Numbered from the stretch's first letter, positions 34,716 through 43,769 are shown. The stretch: DNA of 64,000 nucleotides from Lysobacter sp. CFH 32150 (GCF_022758295.1 NZ_JALDWJ010000007.1:212940-276939); one strand, 5' to 3'. Notes: generated by a model from the letters alone, not told the origin. Made by a program: numbers and translations.

Positions 34716-34778
34716 AAGTTAAACGGTGCCAGAAGTTAAACGGTGCCAGGGATAGTTACCGAAGTGACTCTGGCACCG
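34716..34778. repeat. Tandem 17-bp repeat with inverted repeat (GTGCCAG family)
   Basis: Two tandem copies of AAGTTAAACGGTGCCAG (34716-34732 and 34733-34749). The second copy's CGGTGCCAG (34741-34749) pairs with CTGGCACCG (34770-34778). It lies between the muramidase and the convergent M64 peptidase gene and may end transcription from either side. It looks like a member of a dispersed palindrome family. Confidence 0.7.
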
Positions 34779-34786
34779 CTCTTGCC

Positions 34787-36214
34787 CTACTCCCCGCTGT
34801 ACAGATCGATGATGTCTTCGATCGCGTGCTGGCACACCGAACAGAACGCGTCGGCGCGGGTGAACATCAGGCATTGCATCTGCGAGCGGTAATAGCCGGT
34901 GGCGGCGTAGTTCGCGCCCTCGAAAGCGCCCACGGCATTGCGATGCGGATGGCCGGCGAACAGCGCCTCGACGTGCGCTTGCTCCTCGCGGAACAACGCG
35001 CTCATTTCCGCTTCCGGGCGCTTGTCCGCGCGCAACTGTTTGCGGCGTGCCTGGACATCGCGCTCATAGGTCTCGAATTCGGCCTTGGGCCACGGCGTCG
35101 GCAACGGCGTCACCGGGCTCACCTGGTCTTTCCACTTCAAGTTTCCAGGCTGCAGCAGCGCGGTGACATTGGGCTCCCACGGCTCGACCCGATGCGCGTC
35201 GGCGGCAGCGTAAGCCACCGGCGAGGTGTAGTACTCGTCAGCCAAGGCGGCAAGGTGATGGCCGAACTCGTGCACGAACAGATAGTTCGCCCACTCGTTG
35301 CCGCCCGCCACGGTGCTGAACTGGCCAAAGATGCCGCCGCCGCCATAAGTCTCGCTGTTGAACACGATCTCGACCGCGTCGTAGGGCGCGTACTGGGCCA
35401 ACTCGCGGAAGGCACGGTTGTCCAGGGTCAGCGCGTAGCGCTCGCTGCCGAAGATGTCGTAGCGGATGCCGACAGAACTGGCACGGTGGATGTCGGTGGA
35501 CGGACGACTGACCCCGGACACCGGTACCGGCACGGCCAGCGCCCACACATTGAAGTCGGCGGCGCGCTCCTTGAACGGCGACACGCTGAAGAGATGGTCG
35601 GCCAGCGCGCGCGCCTGCGCCTCGAACTTGTCCATCTCGTCCGCCGCGTACCCGTCGCCCAGCAACAACAGGTCGAGCTTGCGCGACGGGTCGCCGTTGT
35701 TGCGGATCGCAATGACCTTGCCCGGTGCCGGTCGGCTGGTGCGCTCGACGTCGAGTGCCTGCGGATCCACGCGCTGCGACCACACCGGCACGAAAGCATT
35801 GGCCGCGTCACGCGCATACACCTTGAGTTGCACCGGCTTCTCCGGCATCGGGAAGCGCAGCGACTCCTGGAAGCTGCGCTGCGTCGCCTTCGCCTCCTCA
35901 GTGGTGCGCCACTCGCCGAAAATGGTGGCGTAGCCGCGTGAATACAGCACCCGCCCGCTATCCGGGTCGACCACCTCGAACTTCTGGCTGCCACGGTTGG
36001 TGGTGTCCAGCGGCTGCGCCGGATTGCCGGGCCACGGCAACGGCTCGAGCACGACGCGCTCGAGCGCGTAGTGCTCGGACTTGGCGTCGCCACCGTGCTG
36101 GATGTCGACGCGGAGCGTGGCAGGCGCGGTCTTTGCCGACGCGGTTGGCGTTTGCGCGCCGGCCGTGGCGTTGCACAGAAAGAGGGCAGCGATGAAAAGG
36201 AGCAAATGGCGCAT
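34787..36214 (-). CDS. Secreted M64-family (IgA peptidase-like) metallopeptidase
   Basis: 475 residues from ATG at 36214. A signal peptide (RHLLLFIAALFLCNATAGA) precedes an N-terminal region and then the M64 catalytic domain: KLDLLLLGDGYAADEMDKF, VEIVFNSETYGGGG, and the zinc site VHEFGHHLAALADEYY with His315, Glu316, His319 and Asp326. The late QCLMFTRADAFCSVCQ block closes the family pattern. It is expected to cleave proteins in the periplasm or outside. The open frame upstream reaches 36325 but the signal peptide supports ATG 36214. Confidence 0.86.
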   Translation of the reverse strand: MRHLLLFIAALFLCNATAGAQTPTASAKTAPATLRVDIQHGGDAKSEHYALERVVLEPLPWPGNPAQPLDTTNRGSQKFEVVDPDSGRVLYSRGYATIFGEWRTTEEAKATQRSFQESLRFPMPEKPVQLKVYARDAANAFVPVWSQRVDPQALDVERTSRPAPGKVIAIRNNGDPSRKLDLLLLGDGYAADEMDKFEAQARALADHLFSVSPFKERAADFNVWALAVPVPVSGVSRPSTDIHRASSVGIRYDIFGSERYALTLDNRAFRELAQYAPYDAVEIVFNSETYGGGGIFGQFSTVAGGNEWANYLFVHEFGHHLAALADEYYTSPVAYAAADAHRVEPWEPNVTALLQPGNLKWKDQVSPVTPLPTPWPKAEFETYERDVQARRKQLRADKRPEAEMSALFREEQAHVEALFAGHPHRNAVGAFEGANYAATGYYRSQMQCLMFTRADAFCSVCQHAIEDIIDLYSGE

Positions 36215-36298
36215 CAGGCTTTCCCCAGGAGGGCTCTGGCCGCCATCAGAACAGTCCCAGCACCGGCTGCGCAAGGGACCACGGGCGGGGAAAAGTGC

Positions 36299-36334
36299 CC
36301 AGGGTGAATCGCGTTGCAAGCGCAATCACCCTGG
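36299..36334. terminator. Hairpin between the SDR and M64 genes
   Basis: Arms CCAGGGTGA (36299-36307) and TCACCCTGG (36326-36334) with an 18-base loop lie just downstream of the SDR stop on the minus strand. CTTTT follows on the plus side and ACTTTTCC on the minus side, so it may act for both directions. Confidence 0.5.
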
Positions 36335-36351
36335 CCTCTTTTCCTACGCCG

Positions 36352-37098
36352 TCATCGCAGGCCACCACCCGCAAGCAGTTGCTCGCCGGTCAGCCAGTAC
36401 GAATCGTTCGAGGCCAGGAACACGGCGATCGAGGCGATGTCGTCCGGCTGGCCGATGCGACCCAGCGGCGTTTGTGCGACGACGCCGGTTTCGAACTCGG
36501 AACCGATGAAACCGGCCGTATGCGTGCCTTCGGTTTCGATCATGCCGGGATTCACGGTGTTGACGCGGATCTTGCGCGGGCCGAGTTCGCGCGACAGCAC
36601 GCCGGTAATCGCATCCACCGCGCCCTTGGTGCCGGTGTAGACCGCGCTGTGCGGAGGCGTGATCCGGGTGACGACAGAGCTGATGTTGATGATGCTGGAG
36701 CCTTCGCCAAGATGTTTGACCGCCGCCTGCGTGGTCAGCAGCAGGCCGAGCACGTTGACGTTGAAGTGTTTGTGGAAGTGGTCTTCGGTGACGTCTTCGA
36801 TGGATGCGAACTCGTAGACACCCGAGTTGTTGACGAGGATGTCCAGTCGACCGAACTGCTCGATGGCTGCGTCGACGATGGCCTGTGCGTCGGCCTGCTT
36901 CGAGACGTCGCCGCGCACGGCAACCGCCTTGCCTCCGGCCGCGTTGATCTTGGCGACGACCGCATCGGCGCCCGCCTGGCTGGACGCGTAATTGACGACG
37001 ACGGACGCGCCTTCGGCGGCCAGCGACGTGGCGATGGCCGCGCCAATGCCTTTGGATGCGCCCGTGACGAGGGCGACTTTACCTGTGAGCTTGCTCAT
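36352..37098 (-). CDS. Short-chain dehydrogenase/reductase (FabG-like)
   Basis: 248 residues. Classical SDR motifs: TGASKGIG at 12-19, NNSG at 90-93, catalytic Ser140-141, YTGTK with Tyr154 and Lys158, and PGMIETEGTH. It is close to 3-oxoacyl-reductase-like SDRs, but the substrate is not predictable and fatty-acid genes are absent nearby. It is distinct from the SDR at 13034. It lies 100 bp downstream of the outer-membrane barrel gene, on the same strand. Confidence 0.88.
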   Translation of the reverse strand: MSKLTGKVALVTGASKGIGAAIATSLAAEGASVVVNYASSQAGADAVVAKINAAGGKAVAVRGDVSKQADAQAIVDAAIEQFGRLDILVNNSGVYEFASIEDVTEDHFHKHFNVNVLGLLLTTQAAVKHLGEGSSIINISSVVTRITPPHSAVYTGTKGAVDAITGVLSRELGPRKIRVNTVNPGMIETEGTHTAGFIGSEFETGVVAQTPLGRIGQPDDIASIAVFLASNDSYWLTGEQLLAGGGLR

Positions 37099-37198
37099 GA
37101 CGTTTCCTGTGGGGTGTTGGCGAGCGTGCGTCGGTTGAAACCGCCGGTGTAAACCGGCGGCCTGTACTGCCCGATCGCAATCTCAGAAAGGGAACCGG

Positions 37199-37735
37199 TC
37201 AGAAATCGAACCGCACCTGCAACTGCGCGAGATCGAGATCGAGGTCTTCCGCTTCGAAGCGGCTGTACTCGCCGCGCAAGGCGACGCTGTCGGTGAAGCG
37301 GTACTGCAGGCCGACGCCGTAGGTCGGATCGGTGCCGCTGTCATCGGACGTTCCGATCACGCCTGCGATCGGCGTGTCCAGGTCCCAGCTGTGGAAGCCG
37401 GCCTTCGCGTAGCCGGAGAACTTGTCGGTGAACGGCACGGTGCCGACGACGGTTAGCGCGGCCGAATCAGCTTCGACCGCCTGGCCGGCGCCTTCCGGCT
37501 CCAGCTTGCCGAAATCGTTGTAGCTGGCTTCGATCGCGAAATAGCGGTTGAACTGGTAACCGCCGAACACCGAGAACGCGGTGTCTTCGTCGTCATACAC
37601 GCCTTCGTCGACGAAGGACTGGCCAGCGCCAACGCCGACATACAACCCTGTGTCTTCTGCCGCCTGCGCGCCGAAAGCGGCGGCGCCGATCAGTACGGCA
37701 AGCAGGGTGCGGGACAACATCTTGTTCTTGCTCAT
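37199..37735 (-). CDS. Outer-membrane beta-barrel protein
   Basis: 178 residues from ATG at 37735. A signal peptide (SRTLLAVLIGAAAFGAQA) is followed by an eight-stranded barrel pattern: GLYVGVGAGQSF, FSVFGGYQFNRYFAIEASYNDFG, LTVVGTVPFTDKFSGYAKAGF, YGVGLQYRFTDSVALRGEYSRF, ending with LDLAQLQVRFDF, whose final Phe fits recognition by the Bam machinery. It resembles OmpA-like/Ail-type small barrels. The promoter would lie in the 330-bp upstream gap. Confidence 0.82.
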   Translation of the reverse strand: MSKNKMLSRTLLAVLIGAAAFGAQAAEDTGLYVGVGAGQSFVDEGVYDDEDTAFSVFGGYQFNRYFAIEASYNDFGKLEPEGAGQAVEADSAALTVVGTVPFTDKFSGYAKAGFHSWDLDTPIAGVIGTSDDSGTDPTYGVGLQYRFTDSVALRGEYSRFEAEDLDLDLAQLQVRFDF

Positions 37736-38069
37736 TGCATTTGGACTCCTGCAACGGAGATCGCGCCTAGGGGAGGGAGCGTCGATTTCCGTGCGATGGG
37801 CCCCGGCGGAATGCCTGGACAGCCATCGATGCCCAGAAGAAGTGGATGCAATGTGGCTGCGCAAAAGAGCGGAAAAGAGGGATGAAATGTCCCGCAGATG
37901 GGATGGCTGCAAACTGCAAGGAAAACTCGTAGGGTGGGCCTTGTTGGCGAAAGCGGTGGGCTGAAGCCCACCCTACGGTCCTAATTGCCTCCGCCCCCTT
38001 GCTCCCCGTTGCCGCCCCTTTTCTCTAGCGCCTGGCTTGATGCCGAATCCTTTTATCGAGGAGCCTCCA
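37736..38069. other. Intergenic stretch with a palindromic repeat
   Basis: No gene is seen. The only marked structure is the 50-bp palindrome at 37928-37977. A ribosome-binding GAGGAG lies before the cupin start at 38070. Confidence 0.6.
37928..37977. repeat. GTAGGGTGGGC palindromic repeat, copy 1
   Basis: Arms CGTAGGGTGGGC (37928-37939) and GCCCACCCTACG (37966-37977) are perfect 12-bp inverted repeats. The same ends occur at 44458-44523, so it is a dispersed element. Confidence 0.8.
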
Positions 38070-38441
38070 ATGACTCGCTCCGCTTCACCCAAGCAGATCG
38101 CCGCCTCGCTCACGGAACTCTGGTCGCCCCGCGTCATCGCCGAAGTGGATGACGCTTACGTAAAAGTGGCCAAGGTACAAGGCACCTTAGGCTGGCATGC
38201 CCATGCAGATGAAGACGAACTGTTTCTCGTCCTGAAGGGCGTGTTGCGCATCGAAATGGAGCAAGGGGCGGTAGAGCTCGCCGAAGGCGAGCTATTCGTC
38301 GTGCCCAAGGGGGTGCGTCACAATCCGGTCGCGCAGGACGAATGCCACGTGATGCTCATCGAGCGCAAATCAACGCTGCATACCGGCGACGTGGTCAACG
38401 AGAGGACGCGTTCGCTGGTGGAGCAGCTACGCCCGGTGTAG
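38070..38441 (+). CDS. Cupin-domain protein
   Basis: 123 residues from ATG at 38070 with GAGGAG upstream. Motif 1 is GWHAHADEDELFLVLKGVLRIEM and motif 2 EGELFVVPKGVRHNPVAQD, giving the usual His, His, Glu, His metal ligands. No signal peptide, so it is cytoplasmic, unlike the cupin at 20550. The reaction is unknown. It converges with the second PilZ gene. Confidence 0.8.
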   Translation: MTRSASPKQIAASLTELWSPRVIAEVDDAYVKVAKVQGTLGWHAHADEDELFLVLKGVLRIEMEQGAVELAEGELFVVPKGVRHNPVAQDECHVMLIERKSTLHTGDVVNERTRSLVEQLRPV

Positions 38442-38454
38442 GGATACGGTCGAA

Positions 38455-38760
38455 CTAGTGCAGCGCGAGCGCAAGCAAGCGCCGGATGCCTTCGTCCTGC
38501 TCAGGCTCGAACGCCATGCCGACATGATCGACGGCAACCCGCGTCACCCGGCACATAAGCTGGATCGCCTGGTCGGTATCGGACAGAAAGGACACCGGCA
38601 GTACGCTGCCGCAGGATGGCCGCCACTCGTCAAGCAGCCCAACGCGCGCGCCGCCCGCCGACAGATCGAGGGCCATGGCGTTGTGCTCATCCGAAGCAAA
38701 CATGACCGCGCTGAATACTTCTTCGCGGGGGTGTTGGCGCAGTTCTACGAGCGTGTCCAT
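38455..38760 (-). CDS. PilZ domain protein
   Basis: 101 residues. The expected N-terminal arginines appear only as RQHPREE rather than the usual RxxxR spacing, followed by ALDLSAGGARVGL. The ending VAVDHVGMAFEPEQD resembles the PilZ protein at 2955-3275. Cyclic di-GMP binding is therefore likely but less certain than for that copy. Alone here; no cyclase gene is adjacent. Confidence 0.82.
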   Translation of the reverse strand: MDTLVELRQHPREEVFSAVMFASDEHNAMALDLSAGGARVGLLDEWRPSCGSVLPVSFLSDTDQAIQLMCRVTRVAVDHVGMAFEPEQDEGIRRLLALALH

Positions 38761-38877
38761 ATGCTGATCCTATGCGCGAGTGAAGTGGTCGGCATCTATG
38801 AGGCGACGATCGGTAGCCACGGGGCGACGGGTATCGCTGCGCTCAACCCATCCCACGGGCCTTTTTGGCGGCCAAGC

Positions 38878-39720
38878 TCATTCGGCCGCTTCTGGAAATA
38901 CGGGCAACCTCGCGACGTCATTTTCCTCGTGCTGGATGATCAACGTCGCGTCCAGGTTCCGCGCAAGCTTGGCGAAACGGTCCATTGAGGACAACGACTG
39001 CGCGCGGTCGGTGTTGAACGATGGCACGCCCGCCGATTCCAGATTTTCGCGGAAATGCACCACATCGCCGGACAGCAGCACTGCGCCGCGCTTCGGCAGC
39101 TGCACCAGCAGGCCATGATGGCCCGGTGTGTGCCCGGGCAGATCGAGCATCACCACGCTGCCATCTCCGAACACGTCGTAGTCGCCGGTGACCTTTTCGA
39201 CGTTGGCATCTTTCTGCAGCCAAGGCGAAAAGAACTTCGCGCGCGCTTCGTGACCCGGCTGGCTCAACACCGCGAAGTCCCCTTTGCCGATCAGCAGCTT
39301 CGCCTGCGGAAAATCCGCTGCCTGGCCGATGTGGTCTAGGTGGTAATGACTGATGCCGATCATCGATACCTGTGCCGGCTTGACGCCGATCTTCGCGAGC
39401 TGGTCGACCACCGTCGTCGCGAGCGATGTGGAATCCGCATCGCCCTGGGTGAACGGCTTGTTCAAATATTCCTTGGACAGGCCCGTATCCCAGAGCAGAT
39501 AAGCGTCGCCGTGCCGGATCAGGTAGCAGCTCCCCACGAAATTCTTGCTCTGGCCGACATAGGCGCGCGTATCGGATAACTCGTCCAGGTTGTAAGTCCA
39601 GAGCGAGCCGCAATCCAGGCGCCACAGTCGGACATCGGGTTTCGCTGCCGGGGTCGCTGCGGCAAGCGACAAGGGCAATGCAAGCAACGCGGCGGCGATG
39701 TGGCGAAGGCGTATGTTCAC
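38878..39720 (-). CDS. Secreted metallo-beta-lactamase-fold hydrolase (lactonase-like)
   Basis: 280 residues from GTG at 39720, whose start overlaps the upstream stop by four bases (GTGA), implying translational coupling. A signal peptide (HIAAALLALPLSLAAATPA) precedes the MBL core with SHYHLDH (His125, His127, Asp129, His130), LLIGKGDF and LPGHTPGHHGLLV, then SGDVVHF. It is similar to N-acyl homoserine lactonase-like enzymes, but an exported form may act on another ester. The quorum-quenching call is tentative. Confidence 0.8.
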   Translation of the reverse strand: MNIRLRHIAAALLALPLSLAAATPAAKPDVRLWRLDCGSLWTYNLDELSDTRAYVGQSKNFVGSCYLIRHGDAYLLWDTGLSKEYLNKPFTQGDADSTSLATTVVDQLAKIGVKPAQVSMIGISHYHLDHIGQAADFPQAKLLIGKGDFAVLSQPGHEARAKFFSPWLQKDANVEKVTGDYDVFGDGSVVMLDLPGHTPGHHGLLVQLPKRGAVLLSGDVVHFRENLESAGVPSFNTDRAQSLSSMDRFAKLARNLDATLIIQHEENDVARLPVFPEAAE

Positions 39721-41417
39721 AAGCGCGACGCCGTGAGCTTGATGTCGGCGTTTTGCCACGCCTTCGCGAAGCGACCTTCTACTTCTGTTGCCTCGGCATC
39801 GCGCTTCTGCGCGCGCAGGCTTTGCGCCAGGCCGAACAGCGACCAGCCGTTGTCGGGATTGCGTCGAAGTTCGTCGCGATACACGGCTTCCGCGTCGGCG
39901 GGCTTGCCGTCGTCGAGTAGCAGCACACCCAGCGTTTGCCGCGTCGGCGCATGCCAGCCGGGCGGTTCGTCGTAGGGAATCTTGTCTTCGATCACCGTAG
40001 CTTCGCGCAGCGCCGCGATGCCTGCCGCGCGATCGCCGCGCGCGGTGGCGAGTTCGCCCGCCAGGGTGCGTTCGGCGATATGGGCCGCGTGCGCCAACGG
40101 ATAGCGATCCCAGACGGTGAGTGTTTCCATCACCGGGTCGGCCGCGCGTTTCGCGAGTTCCTTGAGGTGTTGATCGGCATCGTCCAGTCGCTTCTGCCGC
40201 ACGGCAGCCATGCCTTGCGCGTAGTGCCAGATCGCAGTGACGTAAGGGAGATCCGGCGCCGGGTTCGGTGCGCCGACGATCTCGTCCCAACGGCCGAAGC
40301 GCACGCGTTCAAACCACGGCGTAAGCCAGTACTGCTGCAAGCCAGCGAATCCCGGTTGGCGCATCAGCTCGGGCAAGTTGGTCCGGTTCGCGGTCTGCTC
40401 GGCAGCGGATTTCGCCATCGCGCCGCTGCCTTCCATGCTGGCTGCAAACCACAGGAAGTGATGGTTGTGCGGCACGTAACCGAGCGGATAGATGCCCTTG
40501 GTATTGCCGCGGCAGATGGCGAGATAGGCGTCGTCGGCCTTGATCGCCACCTGGTTGGCGAGCACGGCGTCATGCCAGCGACCGACGCGCGAATAGATAT
40601 GCGCCGGCATGTGCACCAGGTGGCCGGAACCGGGAATCAGCGTGCGCAGATGATCGGCCGCCGCGGCGCCGCGTTCCGGATCGGCCGAGGCTTCCACTGC
40701 ATGCACGTACAGATGCAGCGCACCGGCGTGGTCGGGGTTGCGCTTCATGACCGATTCCAGTGTCGACACGATCGCCGCGGTATGGCCCTTGGGCTGCAGG
40801 TCCGCGTCGTAGTAGTCCCACGGCTGCGTGTCCATCATCGCCTCGGCATGGAACGTGGCGGCGTCGAGGTCGTCCGGGAATTCCGCGGTGAGTTTGCCGG
40901 TGGCGTCGACGTAAGCGGCGTCGAGCGGCTTGCGATCCTCCGGTGGAGTTTCGGCGTAGCGCGCAGACAACGCGCGGATGAAGCCCTGCTCGCGTGGCGT
41001 GGCCTTGGGCGCCAGCGCGATCGCCTTCTGCAGCCGCGTCCAGGCGGCGGCGTTGTTGGCCGGGTCCATGGCCGCGTTGACGTGCGGACCCAGCACGAGT
41101 GCCGCGCCCCACCAGCACATGGCGCAGTCGGGATCGAGCTCGGTCGCGCGCAGGAACGAACGCTCGGCGGCATCGTGGTTGAAACCGTAGGTGAGCATCA
41201 GGGCCTGGTCGAACCAGCGCTGCACTTCAGGCTTGGAAGTGGTGATGGCGAAGTGGTAATTGCCAAGACCTTCCAGCAGGGTGGCGCCGACGATGCCTGG
41301 CACCACGGGCGCAGATGCGGTGGAAGGTCCGGAACGTTCTTCCCGATGCTTGCGCACGTAGAACACACCCGCCAAAGCGACGGCGACGATCAGCGCGACG
41401 GCCAATAGACGTTTCAT
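39717..41417 (-). CDS. Exported TPR protein
   Basis: 566 residues. An N-terminal anchor or signal (KRLLAVALIVAVALAGVFYV) is followed by TPR-like repeats (GFNHDAAERSFLRATELDPDC, AAAWTRLQKAIALAPKATP and later QGMAAVRQKRLDDADQHLKEL). The sequence SGHLVHMPAHIYSRVGRWHDAV is typical of tetratricopeptide proteins annotated in Xanthomonadales. It is the upstream partner of the overlapping MBL gene. Its role is probably protein interaction in the periplasm. Confidence 0.75.
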   Translation of the reverse strand: MKRLLAVALIVAVALAGVFYVRKHREERSGPSTASAPVVPGIVGATLLEGLGNYHFAITTSKPEVQRWFDQALMLTYGFNHDAAERSFLRATELDPDCAMCWWGAALVLGPHVNAAMDPANNAAAWTRLQKAIALAPKATPREQGFIRALSARYAETPPEDRKPLDAAYVDATGKLTAEFPDDLDAATFHAEAMMDTQPWDYYDADLQPKGHTAAIVSTLESVMKRNPDHAGALHLYVHAVEASADPERGAAAADHLRTLIPGSGHLVHMPAHIYSRVGRWHDAVLANQVAIKADDAYLAICRGNTKGIYPLGYVPHNHHFLWFAASMEGSGAMAKSAAEQTANRTNLPELMRQPGFAGLQQYWLTPWFERVRFGRWDEIVGAPNPAPDLPYVTAIWHYAQGMAAVRQKRLDDADQHLKELAKRAADPVMETLTVWDRYPLAHAAHIAERTLAGELATARGDRAAGIAALREATVIEDKIPYDEPPGWHAPTRQTLGVLLLDDGKPADAEAVYRDELRRNPDNGWSLFGLAQSLRAQKRDAEATEVEGRFAKAWQNADIKLTASRL

Positions 41418-41490
41418 GGGAGACCCCTTGCCTTCGGGGCCTTCGTTCTACGCCGCCAGGGATCGCGAATCAAATTGGGGCGGGCAGAAC

Positions 41491-41520
41491 CCGTAGGAAG
41501 CATTAGCCAAAGGCGTGGGA
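41491..41520. repeat. Degenerate copy of a GCATTAGCCAA repeat
   Basis: CGTAGGAAGCATTAGCCAAA then GGCGT matches the left half of the palindrome at 59260-59286, with the right arm lost. Confidence 0.4.
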
Positions 41521-41553
41521 TCCGATCCCTTTTGGTCTCGACGTGGCGGCTGT

Positions 41554-42933
41554 TCACCCGGAACGCGGGCGGATGTTCTGGTTGTGGTGGAAGACGTTGT
41601 CGGGGTCGTACTTGGTTTTGATGTCCACCAGCCGGTCGTAGACGCCGGGGCCGTAGGCCTCGCGGATACGGCCGGGACCTTCGTCGGCGCTGAGGAAGTT
41701 GACGTAGACGCTCTCGGCGCGGTGCGGTTCGAGCGCACGAAGGAAGCCCCGCGCCCACTCTGTCTCGGCCGCGCCGATCTCGTCGGCCTGCTCGGGGAGC
41801 CACGCGCCGTGGATGATGATGTTGTGGGGGACGGCGTCGCGCCCGGCGTAGGCTGTGGCGTCATTGGGGACACGGGCGACGGCGCCCTCGAAGTGGAACA
41901 TTGCCGCGTACGTTCGCGGCGAGTTGGCCCTGTACGCGTGATCGGCGATGACGCTGATCACGTCGTCGGAGAGGCCGGCGAGGTTCGTGGACTTCCAGTA
42001 GTAGTGCCACCCGTGGGGAACGGTGTCGTCGAGGGCGCACTGGTGGGCGACGTACGGCTTGGGTGCGATCAGGTCGATGAGCGGCGACCCGAACCCGCGG
42101 AGTGCTTCGACCGCCCGCTCGCCCTCCTCGATGCCACCGGCGTAGCACGAACCCACGGCGATGGCCGGCCGCCAGTGCAGATCCTCGGGAATCACCGGCA
42201 GCGGAGGGACGGTGCAGAGCTTGACGATGTTGCCGAGCTCGTCGGGCGCATCGGCAGCGAAGTCCCGGTAGAAGCGCAGCACCTCGGCGGCGTCTTCGGC
42301 CGCCCAGAAGACGGGTCCGGCGACGACGGTCGGGCCCACGGGATGCAGCGCGAACCTGAACGAGGTAACGACGCCGAAGTTGCCGCCGCCGCCGCGCAGC
42401 GCCCAGAACAGGTCGGGGTGCTCGTCGGCGGACGCATGGACGACGCTGCCTTCGGCGGTGACCATCTCGGCGGCGAGCAGGTTGTCGATCGTGAGCCCGT
42501 GCTTGCGCATGAGCCAGCCGATGCCACCGCCGAGGGTGAGTCCAGCGACGCCGGTGTGGCCCACGATACCGCCGGTGGTGGCGAGGCCGTGAGCCTGGGT
42601 CTGCTGGTCGACGTCGCCCCACAGGGCGCCCCCCTGCACTTGGGCGGTGCGGCGGGCAGGGTCGACGCGGACGGCCCGCTTCGCCGAGAGGTCGATGACG
42701 ATCCCGTCGTCGCACACCGCGGAGCCGGCCACGCCGTGGCCGCCGCCGCGTACCGCGATTTCGAGGTCGTGTTCGCGGGCGAAACGCACGGCAGCGACCA
42801 CGTCGGCGGTCCCGCTGCATCGCGCGATCAGTCGCGGATGGCGGTCGATGGCGCCGTTCCACACGGCTCGGGCAGTGTCGTATTCGGCGTGGCCAGCCGT
42901 GATCCGCTGGCCCTGGAATTCGTTGATCTCCAT
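41554..42933 (-). CDS. FAD-dependent oxidoreductase (BBE type, covalent flavin)
   Basis: 459 residues from ATG at 42933. The FAD_binding_4 domain contains IAVRGGGHGVAGSAVCDDG, where His66 is the expected covalent flavin attachment site, and the pattern GGALWGDVDQQTQAHGLATT with GVAGLTLGGGIGWLMRKHGL. The C-terminal BBE element is YDPDNVFHHNQNI. It would oxidise an alcohol or sugar-like substrate with oxygen. It is divergent from an HxlR regulator across an operator-like repeat. Sequence style resembles actinobacterial homologs, suggesting transfer. Confidence 0.85.
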   Translation of the reverse strand: MEINEFQGQRITAGHAEYDTARAVWNGAIDRHPRLIARCSGTADVVAAVRFAREHDLEIAVRGGGHGVAGSAVCDDGIVIDLSAKRAVRVDPARRTAQVQGGALWGDVDQQTQAHGLATTGGIVGHTGVAGLTLGGGIGWLMRKHGLTIDNLLAAEMVTAEGSVVHASADEHPDLFWALRGGGGNFGVVTSFRFALHPVGPTVVAGPVFWAAEDAAEVLRFYRDFAADAPDELGNIVKLCTVPPLPVIPEDLHWRPAIAVGSCYAGGIEEGERAVEALRGFGSPLIDLIAPKPYVAHQCALDDTVPHGWHYYWKSTNLAGLSDDVISVIADHAYRANSPRTYAAMFHFEGAVARVPNDATAYAGRDAVPHNIIIHGAWLPEQADEIGAAETEWARGFLRALEPHRAESVYVNFLSADEGPGRIREAYGPGVYDRLVDIKTKYDPDNVFHHNQNIRPRSG

Positions 42934-43019
42934 GGTCGTCGCCTCCGCTCTCAGGTGGCCGACTGGTGTCGGTGTCGTCCCACCGACGACTTCCATCGCA
43001 CCACGGTGGGCGTCGGCTG

Positions 43020-43042
43020 TGAAGTCAAAAATCTGGACTTCA
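43020..43042. promoter_or_regulatory. Operator-like inverted repeat between oxidoreductase and HxlR genes
   Basis: TGAAGTC (43020-43026) and GACTTCA (43036-43042) are separated by nine A/T-rich bases, 31 bp before the HxlR start. It is a plausible HxlR site controlling both divergent genes, inferred from position and symmetry. Confidence 0.5.
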
Positions 43043-43073
43043 AAACCGGCCGCAAGAGGGGGACCATGGCGCC

Positions 43074-43769
43074 ATGCGGACCTACGGCCAGTACTGTCCC
43101 ATTGCCCGTGGTGCGGAGATCTTTGCCGAGCGCTGGACACCGGTGATCGTCCGCAACCTGTCCGTGGGCTGCGGAAATTTCACCGAGATCCTGGCGGGTG
43201 CGCCGGGTCTGTCCCGCACCCTGCTCTCGCATCGCCTCAAGCAGCTGGAACGGCTCGGCATCGTTGCGTCCACATCCAAACCAGGCGGACGCGGGCGCTG
43301 CTACGAGCTCACGCCCGCCGGCCATGACCTGTTCAAGGTCTGCGTGTCGCTCGGCGAGTGGGGAGCACGCTGGCTCGACATCGCTCCGGAGAACCTCGAT
43401 CCATTCGTGGCGCTGTGGTCGATGTGCAATGCGCTGCGCCGAGACCGGCTCCCGGATCGACGCGTCGTCATTCGGTTCGATTTCACCGGTCGCCAGTCCC
43501 TCGAGCGGTACTGGCTGCTGATCGAGTTCGGCGACACCGAAATCTGCAAAACGTACCCGGGCCTGGACGAAGACCTGTACATCACCGCGGACGCCGAAGC
43601 CTTCGTCAAATGGCACGCCGGCCAGCTCAGTTGGGCCACAGCCATCCGGGACCGCCGCATCAAGCTCTACGGTCCGTCATCGCTCGTCCGAGCCTTCCCC
43701 ACGTGGAATGCCCGGAGCATGTTCGCTCACATCAAGCCGGTCACGAGTGCAGCGAGCTCTGCAGGCTGA
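43074..43769 (+). CDS. HxlR-family transcriptional regulator
   Basis: 231 residues. A winged-helix HxlR domain occupies residues 1-100 (YCPIARGAEIFAERWTPVIVRNLSVGCGNFTEIL, SRTLLSHRLKQLERLGIV). The remaining 130 residues form an SCP2-like C-terminal domain (VVIRFDFTGRQSLERYWLLI, ITADAEAFVKWHAG), a combination known from actinobacterial and other regulators. Cys8 in the N-terminal segment is the usual redox or aldehyde sensing position. It probably controls the divergent FAD oxidoreductase. Confidence 0.85.
   Translation: MRTYGQYCPIARGAEIFAERWTPVIVRNLSVGCGNFTEILAGAPGLSRTLLSHRLKQLERLGIVASTSKPGGRGRCYELTPAGHDLFKVCVSLGEWGARWLDIAPENLDPFVALWSMCNALRRDRLPDRRVVIRFDFTGRQSLERYWLLIEFGDTEICKTYPGLDEDLYITADAEAFVKWHAGQLSWATAIRDRRIKLYGPSSLVRAFPTWNARSMFAHIKPVTSAASSAG

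Noticed and set aside
41515-43146. Long plus-strand reading frame (543 codons)
   Set aside because: It is antisense to the FAD oxidoreductase, whose motifs are unambiguous; high GC keeps the opposite frame open.
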